This document shows, piece by piece, positions 8,299-16,802 of a stretch of DNA of 64,000 nt. The DNA lies in assembly GCA_036960175.1 (NCBI GenBank), contig JBALWH010000002.1, forward strand, positions 1 through 64,000. The letters run 5' to 3'. The first letter of the stretch is position 1; each line of letters opens with the position of its first letter. The position numbers and the translations under genes were made by a program. Below the pieces are notes generated by a model. It was not told the DNA's origin. It made no database searches and was given only the letters and a program-made list of their open reading frames with translations. Source of the stretch: Motiliproteus sp036960175 (GTDB lineage Bacteria; Pseudomonadota; Gammaproteobacteria; Pseudomonadales; Balneatricaceae).

Positions 8299-11200
8299 AT
8301 GTCTCAATGCACTTTTCGCCTGTTTGTTTCCTCAACCTTCAGTGACATGGTTGCCGAACGTAATGCTCTTCAGCAGCGGGTTTTTCCTCGTCTTCGTCAA
8401 CTTGCCGCCGCCCGCGGCTGGCGCTTCCAGCCGGTTGACCTGCGCTGGGGTGTCAGCGAAGAAGCCAGCCTTGACCAGCGGGCCATGCCCATCTGTCTGG
8501 AGGAACTCCGCCGCTGTCAGCAGACCTCCCCAAAACCCAACTTCCTGATTCTGCTTGGCGACCGTTATGGCTGGCGGCCGCTGCCCTACCGCATTCCTGT
8601 GTCGGAGTATAAATCGTTTTTGGCTCTGGCCGATCCAGAGGAGGAAGGCCTGCTTCAGCAGTGGTACCGCCAAGATAACAACACCGTTCCTCCCGCTTAT
8701 ATCTTAAAACCTCGGCAGGGAGAGTTTGCCGATTATGTCAACTGGGAGAAGGTGGAGCGCCGATTACGTTCTTTTTTTGTTGCTGCCGTCACCCGTCTTG
8801 GCCTTCAGGGCGATCAACAGGTCCCTTATACCGCTTCAGCCACCGAACAGGAGATCCTTGCTGGCACCCTGCAAGTCGCGGATGCGGCCGATCATGTCGT
8901 CTGCTGTATCAGGGAAATAACTAACCTGCCTGAAAACGATAGTGCCGCAGACTTTACCGATCAGCTGGCGGATGGCACTACCGACGATATAGCACAAAAA
9001 CAGCTATCCGATTTAAAAGCGCGCTTGCAAACCAAACTTGAAGGACGGGCTCTGAGCTATCAGACCTGCTGGCAAGAGGCAGGACTTGACACCTCTTATC
9101 TCGATCAATTCTGCGAAGATGTCTATTCGCGTCTCGAAATACTTTTTAAAACACAGATGGCTGCGACAGAGCAGGTCGCTCCCCTAGATCGTGAACTCCT
9201 TGCTCAAGCTAGCTTTAAGCAACAGCGTAGCTCCGTCTTCATCGGGCAGTTAGAGGCTCTCGATCTTATTCAGTGCTATTTAGATAAGCCAGAAGAGGAG
9301 GCTCGCCCTCTTAGTTTTGTCCAGAACCGGGAAGAGACAGGATGCCTTCTAGGTATAGTAGGGGTCGGCGGCAGCGGTAAGTCGGCGTTGATGGCCAAAG
9401 TGATTCAAGATGCTGAGCAGGTTTCTACTTCACATATCATCTATCGCTTTATCGGTGCCACGCCCTCCTCCAGTAACCTCCACAGCCTGATTGCCGGCCT
9501 TCATCGTCAGGTTTCACAAGCCTTCGGGGTCGATAAAGAGCCACCTAGTGAGCTTGATGAACTAGTCGAGTCGTTTAATTCCTTGCTGCGGGAGGCTGGC
9601 CCTGAGCAGCCGCTACACTTGTTTCTCGACGCCCTCGACCAACTGTCTCCTGCCGACAATGCCCGCCGGCTCAGCTGGCTGCCTATCCGACTTCCTCCTC
9701 ATGTTTATTTAATCGTCTCTGTCCTTTCTGGCCCGATTGCCGATACGCTAAGGGGCCTGGTACGGTCAGCCTTTCCTAGCCCCATTGCCGACAAGCTAAG
9801 CAGCTGGATGCTTATTGAACTAAAGGCAATGTCACCGAGCGAAGGGACAGTTCTGCTTGAAAGCTGGCTCTCCCAAGCTGGGCGCACCCTGCAGGCCTCG
9901 CAACAACAGGCCGTTCTCGATTCCTTTAATGGATGTGGTTTACCTCTCTACCTGAAGTTGGCCGTTGAAGAAGCTAAACGCTGGACATCTTGGCAGGAGC
10001 CACAGACTTTTGGCTCGGATGTCGACGGCATTATCAATGACCTCTTCACGGGTCTGGAGAAAGAGCACGGCACACTTCTAACCCAGTGCAGCTTGGGTTA
10101 CCTTGCTGCCGCTAGAAATGGTTTAACCGAAGACGAAATGCTCGATCTGCTCTCGGGTGATGAAGAGCTGTTTCAAAATATTCTAGAAAGCATTCATCAT
10201 GATCTTCCTGAGCAGAGACTGCCAGCGGTTCTCTGGTCGCGTTTTTATGAAGACCTGGCTCCCTATCTTACAGAGCGACAAGCTGATGGAGCTACCTTAA
10301 TAACCTTTTTCCACCGGCAGTTGGCTGAAGTAGCGCGCAATACCTTTCTCACGCCGGCCGTCAAAGACGGTCGTCATCAGCACCTTGCGCACTACTTTGC
10401 CGAGCAACCCTTGCTAGGAGAAAGCGGCTCTCTGGATAAACCGAACGCCCGCAAGACCGCCGAACTGCCTTACCAATATGCGGAAGGCCGACAAGAACAA
10501 GAGCTTGAACAACTCCTCACCAACTTTGAGTTTGTTATAACCAAATGTGCAGCAGATCAACTGGAAGGGTTAGTGCAGGATTACGACCGGGCTTCACAGT
10601 GCCTGTCACAACCAGGCCAAGACTTCCTACTCTGGAATTCCTTTTTAAACTCTCAGCTCCATATTCTAAGAAAGGGAAATAAAGGCTGGTCTGCGTATAA
10701 AATCCTCTTGCAACTGGCTATAGAGCATGCCGATGATAGCCCGGTTACATTGGGGGCTGAGGCTTTTCTGGCTGAAGGAAAGTGCAACTGGGCATGGCTG
10801 CGTCTCGAACACCGGCCGAGAAATGTCAGTATCGATCCATGCCTGGCTGTGATGGAGGCAGGTCATAATCTAATAGGTGTGCACGCGCTCTCCGGTGACC
10901 GCTTCCTGTCATGGGGTGATGGCCTGCTGTTGTGGAGAAATAGCGGTAAGACCTTGGAGGTATTATCGGAGTCTCATTTTTTGAGTGTCCATCTTCTTCC
11001 CGACGGTCGCTTTCTGTCGCAGGATTATGTTGAGCTGCGGTTGTGGGCAAACGATGGTAAGCCCTTGGTCGTGATGAGGGGGGATTGGGATGTTAGTGAT
11101 GTCCATCTTCTTCCCGACGGACGCTTTCTGTCGAGGGCGTATAGTGGTGAACTGGGGCTGTGGGCCAACGATGGCAAGCCTTTGGCAGTGATGAAAAGTA

Positions 11201-13506
11201 AGTGGGCTATTAGTGGCGTCCACCCCCTTCCTGACGGCCGTTTTTTGTCGTGGGCAATGAATGGTGAATTACGGCTGTGGGCCAGCGATGGCGAACTCTT
11301 GGTTGTGATGAAGGGGCATAAATGCAGACTTCAACATGTCCATCTTCTTCCCGACGGTCGCTTCCTATCATGGGAGGTGGGTCATGGTGAGTGGCGGCTG
11401 TGGGCCAACGACGGCAAGGCTTTAGCAGTGAGGCGGGGGAAGATAACGCTGGGTAAGATATTTGACGACCTAAATCCACCCGTGGAGATGTTGAGGGATG
11501 AGATCATTTCCTCACCTAATCGTTTCCTGTGGTGGTTCCGCTGTGTCATCGACATGTTGATGCCGTTGAGTGAGGCCGATAAGAGGGGTCTTACCATTAG
11601 GCGCAGGTTGTACATGGAGGGGGGTAGGGGTAGAAGGAGGAATATGCTGTCTGGTGACTTGGTCTACTTTCTTCCAGATGGCTGCTTCCTGTCGTACTCA
11701 CTCCCTTGTGATGTGCGGTTGTTTACAAGTGATGGCAAGCTTTTGGTGGTACTGGATGAGGGGACGGGTAATTGTAGTCTGCGCCCCCTTTCTGACGGCC
11801 GAGCTCTTTTGTGTGGATCTAGTGGTGACCTGCGGCTGATTGCTGGTAGAAAGTCATTGGCAGTGCTAATAGGGCATGAAGCTAATGTTCTTGATACCCA
11901 CCCTCTTCCGGATGGTCGCTTCCTGTCATGGGATTCTTGGGGTGATCTAAGGCTGTGGACAAATGATGGGAGGCCCTTGGCCGTGATGAAGCATCGTAAG
12001 GGGGTTGGCGGTATCCACTCCCTTTCTGACGGCCGGTTTCTTTCGTGGGCGGAGAGTGGTGAGTTGCGGTTGTGGGCAAGCGATGGCAGCCCCTTGGCGG
12101 TGTTAGGTGGTCATCAAAATCGTGTTTTGGGGTGTCTTCTTCTTCCCTGTGGCCGTTTGTTGTCGTGGTCAGAGGATAGAGAGCTGCGGCTGTGGGCAGG
12201 CGATAGCAAGATTTTAGATTATAGGGAGAGGCATGAAGATAGAATCAATGGGTTCGAGCCGCTTTCTGATGGCCGTTTCCTGTCGTGGTCAGAAGATGGG
12301 GACTTGCGGTTGTGGGCAAGCGATGGCAAGTGCGTAGCCGTGTTGGAAGGGCATGAAAATGGAGTTAAAGGGTGCCACCCCCTTCTTGACGGCCGTTTCT
12401 TATCGTGGTCAGAAGATGGAAACTTGCGGCTATGGGCAAGTGATGGCAAATCCTTGGCAGTGTTGGTGGGGCATACGAGTGGAGTTAAAGAATGCTTTCT
12501 CCTTCCCGGTGGCCGTTTCCTTTCGTACTCAGAAGGTGAAGACCTGCGGCTGTGGGCCAACGACGGTAAGCCCTTTGCTGTGATGAAGTTGCCTAGAGAA
12601 GGGGAGGGGGGGGGGCATACATTTCGCATTCTTCCGGATGGTCGCTTTCTGTCGTGGGTTGCTTATAAGGATCACCAGATGTGCCTGTGGTCAAACGACG
12701 GAAATTACATGATGTTGGAAGGGCATATAGGTGCGATTGAAGATGTCCATGTCTTTCCCGATGGTCGCCTTCTGTCGAGATCAGACGAGAACCTACGGTT
12801 GTGGGCAGGTGATGGTAGGTCCTTGGCTGTGTTGGACGGTGGTATAGCAGGTTTTCTGGGTGGTATCGAAATCGTCCCGGATGGCCGTTTCCTCTCGTAT
12901 AATTATCAGAATCCCCTGCGGTTGTGGGCGTGCGATGGCAAGTCCCAAGCCGTTCTAGAGACAGATGGGATGTATATTCATGGCTTCTGTTTTTTCCCGG
13001 ATGGCCGTTTCTTGGCGTGGGGCGGGGGCATCATACGTGATGAAAGTGAATTGCGGTTGTGGGCCGGTGATGGCAAACTTTTGGCTGTTATGACGGCGCC
13101 CCCTTCATTCCGCGGCGAAATTCACTCCCTTCCCAACGGTCGCTTCGTCTCACGGACAACTACAGGGGGGCAGCTGTGGGAAAATGACGGGAGGTTAGTT
13201 ACTAGCTCAAGCGAGGACTTGCTCTCTATCGACCCAGTTGCTTGGTTAAGTTCTTTTAGCAAGTTTTCTCTGGGCGAATTATATGATGATAATGCCGTAT
13301 GCCTTGAGGGAATAGAGAAGGACCTCCTCTGGTATGGTCAATCAAGTTGTTGGGAGGCGTTCCTTCGTGCAGATGGGGTAGCCGGTATCAATCAACGCGG
13401 TGGCCAAGTATGCATTCTCCAAACCTACATGGGGAATCGCAGGGTTACCCTTGATGAGCTAAAGAGAGGTTTATTACTTGCTTCAGCTTCCGACCACTTA
13501 TCATGA
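8299..13506 (+). CDS. STAND ATPase: DUF4062, NACHT-like NTPase and 18 WD40-like repeats
   Basis: This encodes 1735 residues; the start ATG 8299 follows AGGGGGG. Residues about 5-100 match DUF4062 (FRLFVSSTFSDMVAERNAL, then LRWGVSEEA and FLILLGDRYGWRPLP), a Rossmann/TIR-like domain at the N-terminus of many STAND proteins. A NACHT-like ATPase follows: Walker A GVGGSGKS at 355-362 and Walker B HLFLDALDQL at about 439-448. A helical region leads to 18 repeats of about 40 residues (about 860-1635) of the form PDGRFLSWSEDGxLRLWxxDG, i.e. degenerate WD40 propeller blades, interrupted once by a 75-residue insertion. The last 99 residues form a separate C-terminal module. By family it is a signal-transducing ATPase that oligomerises when the repeat sensor binds a target. 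A role in phage or toxin defence is inferred. Confidence 0.85.
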   Translation: MSQCTFRLFVSSTFSDMVAERNALQQRVFPRLRQLAAARGWRFQPVDLRWGVSEEASLDQRAMPICLEELRRCQQTSPKPNFLILLGDRYGWRPLPYRIPVSEYKSFLALADPEEEGLLQQWYRQDNNTVPPAYILKPRQGEFADYVNWEKVERRLRSFFVAAVTRLGLQGDQQVPYTASATEQEILAGTLQVADAADHVVCCIREITNLPENDSAADFTDQLADGTTDDIAQKQLSDLKARLQTKLEGRALSYQTCWQEAGLDTSYLDQFCEDVYSRLEILFKTQMAATEQVAPLDRELLAQASFKQQRSSVFIGQLEALDLIQCYLDKPEEEARPLSFVQNREETGCLLGIVGVGGSGKSALMAKVIQDAEQVSTSHIIYRFIGATPSSSNLHSLIAGLHRQVSQAFGVDKEPPSELDELVESFNSLLREAGPEQPLHLFLDALDQLSPADNARRLSWLPIRLPPHVYLIVSVLSGPIADTLRGLVRSAFPSPIADKLSSWMLIELKAMSPSEGTVLLESWLSQAGRTLQASQQQAVLDSFNGCGLPLYLKLAVEEAKRWTSWQEPQTFGSDVDGIINDLFTGLEKEHGTLLTQCSLGYLAAARNGLTEDEMLDLLSGDEELFQNILESIHHDLPEQRLPAVLWSRFYEDLAPYLTERQADGATLITFFHRQLAEVARNTFLTPAVKDGRHQHLAHYFAEQPLLGESGSLDKPNARKTAELPYQYAEGRQEQELEQLLTNFEFVITKCAADQLEGLVQDYDRASQCLSQPGQDFLLWNSFLNSQLHILRKGNKGWSAYKILLQLAIEHADDSPVTLGAEAFLAEGKCNWAWLRLEHRPRNVSIDPCLAVMEAGHNLIGVHALSGDRFLSWGDGLLLWRNSGKTLEVLSESHFLSVHLLPDGRFLSQDYVELRLWANDGKPLVVMRGDWDVSDVHLLPDGRFLSRAYSGELGLWANDGKPLAVMKSKWAISGVHPLPDGRFLSWAMNGELRLWASDGELLVVMKGHKCRLQHVHLLPDGRFLSWEVGHGEWRLWANDGKALAVRRGKITLGKIFDDLNPPVEMLRDEIISSPNRFLWWFRCVIDMLMPLSEADKRGLTIRRRLYMEGGRGRRRNMLSGDLVYFLPDGCFLSYSLPCDVRLFTSDGKLLVVLDEGTGNCSLRPLSDGRALLCGSSGDLRLIAGRKSLAVLIGHEANVLDTHPLPDGRFLSWDSWGDLRLWTNDGRPLAVMKHRKGVGGIHSLSDGRFLSWAESGELRLWASDGSPLAVLGGHQNRVLGCLLLPCGRLLSWSEDRELRLWAGDSKILDYRERHEDRINGFEPLSDGRFLSWSEDGDLRLWASDGKCVAVLEGHENGVKGCHPLLDGRFLSWSEDGNLRLWASDGKSLAVLVGHTSGVKECFLLPGGRFLSYSEGEDLRLWANDGKPFAVMKLPREGEGGGHTFRILPDGRFLSWVAYKDHQMCLWSNDGNYMMLEGHIGAIEDVHVFPDGRLLSRSDENLRLWAGDGRSLAVLDGGIAGFLGGIEIVPDGRFLSYNYQNPLRLWACDGKSQAVLETDGMYIHGFCFFPDGRFLAWGGGIIRDESELRLWAGDGKLLAVMTAPPSFRGEIHSLPNGRFVSRTTTGGQLWENDGRLVTSSSEDLLSIDPVAWLSSFSKFSLGELYDDNAVCLEGIEKDLLWYGQSSCWEAFLRADGVAGINQRGGQVCILQTYMGNRRVTLDELKRGLLLASASDHLS
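10870..13200 (+). repeat. About 120-bp coding repeats (WD40-like blades)
   Basis: Eighteen units are visible inside the STAND gene: five before and thirteen after an insertion at about 11,430-11,650. Each carries a conserved DNA segment coding DGRFLSW and one coding LRLWxxDG. Neighbouring units around 12,270-12,510 are nearly identical at the DNA level, unlike the more diverged outer units, which points to recent duplication or gene conversion inside the sensor domain. Eighteen blades would suit two or three propellers. Confidence 0.85.
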
Positions 13507-13534
13507 CGAGTGCGAGGAGCGCTTTTATTTTTAG

Positions 13535-13882
13535 CGGGGTGAACGGGGTGAAGATGAAGTACTGCGATGGTCAAATTATGGAACACCAATCGCTCACTTT
13601 CCATACAAAAATCCGTTCTCTCTCGGTCCGTTTTCCTGGCAAAGTTATTTGAGTGCGACCCAGCAGTCCAAAGGTTTTGGCCTAGCTAGCCAATTCGGGA
13701 ATAAAATACTGGTTGGCGGTATAGGGGAGCCAATGGCCTGGCATGGTCAATCCAGTTGTTCTATTAGAAGTAGCCTCCATGCAGATGGATTGGCCGCTTT
13801 CGCTCAAGCCAACGGTCAGGTCTGTATTCTCCAAACCTACGTGGGCAATCGAAGAGTAGGACTTGATGAGTTGAAGAGTTGA
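13535..13882 (+). pseudogene. Second partial copy of the STAND C-terminal module
   Basis: The frame opens right after a TAG at 13532-13534 and runs 116 codons to 13882, with no ATG in a good context. It begins with the end of a WD40-like blade (EDEVLRWSNYGTPIAHF), then a divergent version of the C-terminal module: SWQSYLS against AWLSSFS, MAWHGQSSC against LLWYGQSSC, and GQVCILQTYVGNRRVGLDEL against GQVCILQTYMGNRRVTLDEL. A small duplication of ttgaagag near 13873 brings in an early stop; homology to the original 3' tail continues to about 13,955. It is a non-functional or alternative 3' cassette. Confidence 0.8.
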
Positions 13883-14613
13883 AGAGATAATTATTACTCG
13901 TTTCGGATTCTGTTCATTTACTATAATGAATAACGAGAACTGTATTAGTTTTTAGCAGAATGTAAATTGAATGATCTCAGTCGAGATACTGATTGTATGT
14001 ATTTGTAAGCGAATTCAAAGCATCACTATAGCCTACAATCAAAAAATATCTGGATGATATGTTAGAAGGGGGTAATAAAATTAATCAAAATGTGTTGTTG
14101 ATTTAAAGAGGGAGTTGGAGTCAATTTGAAGTATTAGTTATTTCAGGAAATTGTATATAACTGGATTGCTGTCGGGACAGGCTATGTAAAACTAATTTGC
14201 TGTAAGTATAAAATTATGGCTCAGTTCTATAGTACTGCTGTTCGGTTATGAACTCTTTATTCTTCAAGGGATAGATGGGAATTTCGTATTTGAGCAAAAA
14301 TTTCTCACACATCACGAAACATAACAGTTGACGTTGACTTCAACTCAAGTGACAACAATAAACTACAACAGAGCCTAATTTATGTAGCTTAGTTGAAACG
14401 GCTAAAGCGAATGATATTGAACCTCGAGCTACTTAAAAATAATCTTCACCTTATTACCACAAGTAACTTGTGTTGAAGACATTGAGGCATTATTGCCATG
14501 GAATATCAATAAGGTGGTTGGTTAGGAGCTTACATATAAAGTTAGCTTACAGCTAGGTATCTGAATTTATAACGATTCCATGGGTAAACACCACTTTAAT
14601 ATAGCTACTATAG

Positions 14614-14763
14614 AGCACCCTGCTTGCTTTTGTTAAGGGTAAACTTGGTTTGCCTCAAAACTACGATGAATATTTTTCTATGAATCAATTGCTTGCCAAG
14701 GAAGACGTAAAACAAAAAGTGAAATTAAGAAAGATTAAGAATCAAGTTAAAAGGCAAATATAG
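14614..14763 (+). pseudogene. Coding-like fragment, Lys-rich C-terminus
   Basis: A frame open from the TAG at 14,611-14,613 to the TAG at 14,761-14,763 encodes KGKLGLPQNYDEYFSMNQ followed by a Lys-rich tail. Composition and codon pattern look like real protein. Its stop codon overlaps the first base of tail copy 3. The LGLPxxY pattern faintly resembles the start of barstar-type inhibitors, but the fragment is too short to assign. Confidence 0.35.
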
Positions 14764-14866
14764 GCGATCGCAGAGTTTCCCTTGATGAGTTGAAGAATGA
14801 ATTATTACTCGCTTCAGGTTCTGTTCATTCATCATAACGAACAGCGAGATCCACTTTTATTTTTAG
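14763..14866 (+). pseudogene. Third partial copy of the STAND gene 3' end
   Basis: The sequence encodes GDRRVSLDELKNELLLASG and a stop, matching GNRRVTLDELKRGLLLASA at the end of the STAND gene. The homology continues past the stop through the AT-rich cttttatttttag segment, also seen after the original gene at 13,522-13,534. Only the last 24 codons are kept. Confidence 0.75.
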
Positions 14867-15345
14867 TTCCACATTGTGTGTTGATCTCGCGCTGAAGCTA
14901 GGCGCGAATTTCTTCAGCCAATGATTTTAACCGTTTTAGTACAGTTTGCTCGAATTGACTTCAGTTTCTTGCGTTCATTTTCCAGAAAACCGCAGAGGTT
15001 GTTATTAAAGGTACAATCCTAAAAGATCGGTTTTACTCAAGTTGGAGCGGCTCCAGCAAGAGCTTCTTGCATTGCAAGCCTTTAAACGCCTAATCATCGG
15101 GCTTAATTAGCTTGCCTGAGTCGGCGGCTATTATTCTGTGTAATGGAAGATGCTACGGCCTACGCTGCTGTGACATATTGAAGGTACAAGTGGGGTTGCC
15201 CGATGCGGCTGCGAATACCGGCTCAGTTCAGTCCCCCCTGCAGTTCAAGAAAATAGGTTCCACTGGTAACATTGACGGACGAAACGAAGGTGCTGGCACG
15301 TTAACGGCAATTACATGGATTAAACGAACACATCAGGAGATCACC

Positions 15346-15540
15346 ATGGGAATCGAAAACGTCGCCTGCCCCCACTGCGGCAACCCCGAGCAATTCGGCA
15401 ATGTGCCGATGGGACTGCAGCTGATCAAGGTAGAGGGCAAACGCGACCGTTATCAGTCCAGCGAATCGGACCAGAACGAAAACCGCTGCACCGCCTGCAA
15501 GCAAAGGTTCTATACCATCACCACCAAACGGGACCGATAG
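15346..15540 (+). CDS. Small zinc-ribbon-like protein
   Basis: This encodes 64 residues. The ATG at 15,346 follows AGGAGA at good spacing; the longer upstream frame lacks such a signal. It has two CxxC pairs (ACPHCGNPE near residue 8 and CTACKQRF near residue 51) separated by about 40 residues, a single zinc-ribbon pattern. It is the first gene of a tight three-gene set with the CxxC protein and the FGE-fold protein (gaps of 53 and 33 bp). Function unknown; an adaptor role is likely. Confidence 0.7.
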   Translation: MGIENVACPHCGNPEQFGNVPMGLQLIKVEGKRDRYQSSESDQNENRCTACKQRFYTITTKRDR

Positions 15541-15593
15541 GTTAGTGTCTGATGACACCGATATAGCCATACCGCTAATTAAAGGACAGCCCC

Positions 15594-15860
15594 ATGTGCA
15601 CTATCTGTAACTTTGAAAAGCGCTACTTTCAGCAAGTGGATATCATGGGTGCCCGGTCCGGCGGCCCCTGCCCCGGCAAACCCTGTGGTTGCTCAGACAG
15701 CACCACCCGGATGTTCTGGGAGATTCAAAAACCGAACTGTGGTGTCTGTGATGGCAAAGGTCGCATCTATTCCCAGGTCGACATAACCGGGGCGATGACC
15801 GGAGGCCCCTGCCCGGGACGGCGCTGCCCCCAGTGCGCGGGCCTTGGGTCTACAGTCTGA
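15594..15860 (+). CDS. Cys/Gly-rich mini-protein with DnaJ-like CxxC repeats
   Basis: This encodes 88 residues, start ATG 15,594 after AAAGGA. It consists of two similar halves: each has a CxxC motif (CTIC, CGVC), then QVDIxGAxxGGPCPG, then further Cys pairs (CGC, CPQC). The CxxCxGxG-like spacing recalls the zinc-binding region of DnaJ, and the internal duplication suggests two equivalent metal sites. It is sandwiched between the zinc-ribbon gene and the FGE-fold gene and is probably co-translated with them. I know no function for it. Confidence 0.65.
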   Translation: MCTICNFEKRYFQQVDIMGARSGGPCPGKPCGCSDSTTRMFWEIQKPNCGVCDGKGRIYSQVDITGAMTGGPCPGRRCPQCAGLGSTV

Positions 15861-15893
15861 TCTTTGCCAACTATACGCCCTGGATCTGAGCCC

Positions 15894-16577
15894 ATGAGTC
15901 ACCTACCTATTTCAGACAGCGCTTTTGTAACCATCCCTTCCGGTGTGTTCCTAATGGGCCAAGAGAACAGGCATTTAGCGGTACCGCCCCGGCGCGTTTC
16001 GGTCGCGGCGTTTGAACTGATGAAAACACCGGTCACCTTTTCCCAGTATGATCGTTACTGTGAACTCACCTGCAAGGAAAAACCTGAAGACCGAGACTGG
16101 GGCCGTGACCAGCGCCCGGTGATCAATGCCAGTTACTGGAATGCGGTGGACCTCTGTGAGTGGCTGAGCAAAGAGACTGGCCGCCATTACCGACTGCCCA
16201 CCGAGGCCGAATGGGAATACGCTTGCCGAGCCGGAGCTGAGACTACGTTCTGGTACGCCAATGACCCCGATGTGGGGCTGATGCATTGCAACGCCGAGCG
16301 TACGTTGCCCGTGGCCCAATTCAAAGCCAACCCCTGGGGGCTTTTCGACACCCACGGCAACGTCTGGGAGTGGTGTGCCTCGGAATACGACGAAGATCAG
16401 CCTGGTAAGGAGGAGCAGGACGCCAGCGGTGAATGCAGCAACAAAACGGCAAGGGCGGTACGTAGCGGCGCCTGGTTCAACAAACCCGACATCTGTCGAT
16501 CCACATTCCGTGGCTATAGCAATCCGCGCCACAAGGGCTTCGACTGCTTCGGATTTCGTCTTGCCAGGAGTCTCTAG
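15894..16577 (+). CDS. Formylglycine-generating-enzyme-fold (SUMF1/FGE-sulfatase) protein
   Basis: This encodes 227 residues from ATG 15,894; a TTG start 30 bp earlier is possible. The FGE-sulfatase fold covers almost the whole protein: IPSGVFLMGQENRHL at the N-terminus, VTFSQYDRYCE, RLPTEAEWEYACRAG near 105, GLFDTHGNVWEWC near 150 and GFRLARSL at the end. In true FGE two Cys near the C-terminus bind copper and oxidise the sulfatase Cys. Here the first is replaced (SGAWFNK) and only the second position has Cys (ICRS), so formylglycine synthesis is doubtful. Such domains also serve as ligand-binding modules in conflict proteins. It has no signal peptide and follows two Cys-rich mini-proteins. 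Confidence 0.85.
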   Translation: MSHLPISDSAFVTIPSGVFLMGQENRHLAVPPRRVSVAAFELMKTPVTFSQYDRYCELTCKEKPEDRDWGRDQRPVINASYWNAVDLCEWLSKETGRHYRLPTEAEWEYACRAGAETTFWYANDPDVGLMHCNAERTLPVAQFKANPWGLFDTHGNVWEWCASEYDEDQPGKEEQDASGECSNKTARAVRSGAWFNKPDICRSTFRGYSNPRHKGFDCFGFRLARSL

Positions 16578-16704
16578 GTATTTCTTTTGGCTCTGTATGA
16601 GTTAACTGTTACGAACTACGCGGCGCTACCCTGGCTGGTTTTTCAGGTGTTAATGCTGGATTAATGTTTTTGTAATGGAGCTTTAGTTTCGCCCCCTCTG
16701 GCGG

Positions 16705-16738
16705 CTTCATTCTTTGTCAAGCGCGACAAAGAATGAAG
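16705..16738. repeat. Perfect 14-bp inverted repeat (hairpin)
   Basis: The arm CTTCATTCTTTGTC is followed by six bases and its exact complement. There is no U-run after the stem, so it is not a classic terminator. It lies 127 bp after the FGE-fold gene and just before the IS3 remnant and may belong to the mobile element. A second imperfect hairpin (arms ccccctctac / gtggaggggg) is at 16,767-16,801. Confidence 0.7.
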
Positions 16739-16802
16739 CAAGAAAACGCTTTAAGTGTGCATCATGCCCCCTCTACTTGCCGACTTCGTGCGTGGAGGGG
16801 GT

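Larger units (their letters stand above)
13883..15345. other. AT-rich stretch with gene remnants only
   Basis: This is 1.46 kb, visibly richer in A+T than its flanks. It holds the remainder of copy 2 of the STAND tail (to about 13,955), a coding-like fragment (14,614-14,763) and copy 3 of the tail (14,763-14,866). Otherwise I find no start codon with a ribosome binding site and a frame longer than about 50 codons. The part from 14,870 to 15,345 returns to higher GC and includes the leader of the next gene cluster. Confidence 0.5.

Noticed and set aside
10870..13200. CRISPR or DNA-level satellite array
   Set aside because: Units are about 120 bp, fully in frame and encode WD40-like blades; there are no spacers of constant length.
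14614..14763. Barstar-like immunity gene
   Set aside because: Only a short LGLPxxY resemblance in an incomplete frame; too weak to call.
15975..16532. 185-codon minus-strand frame over the FGE-fold gene
   Set aside because: It is antisense to a gene with clear FGE motifs; composition is that of a shadow frame.
15894..16577. Variable protein of a diversity-generating retroelement (FGE/C-type lectin fold)
   Set aside because: No reverse transcriptase or template repeat was seen in the window.
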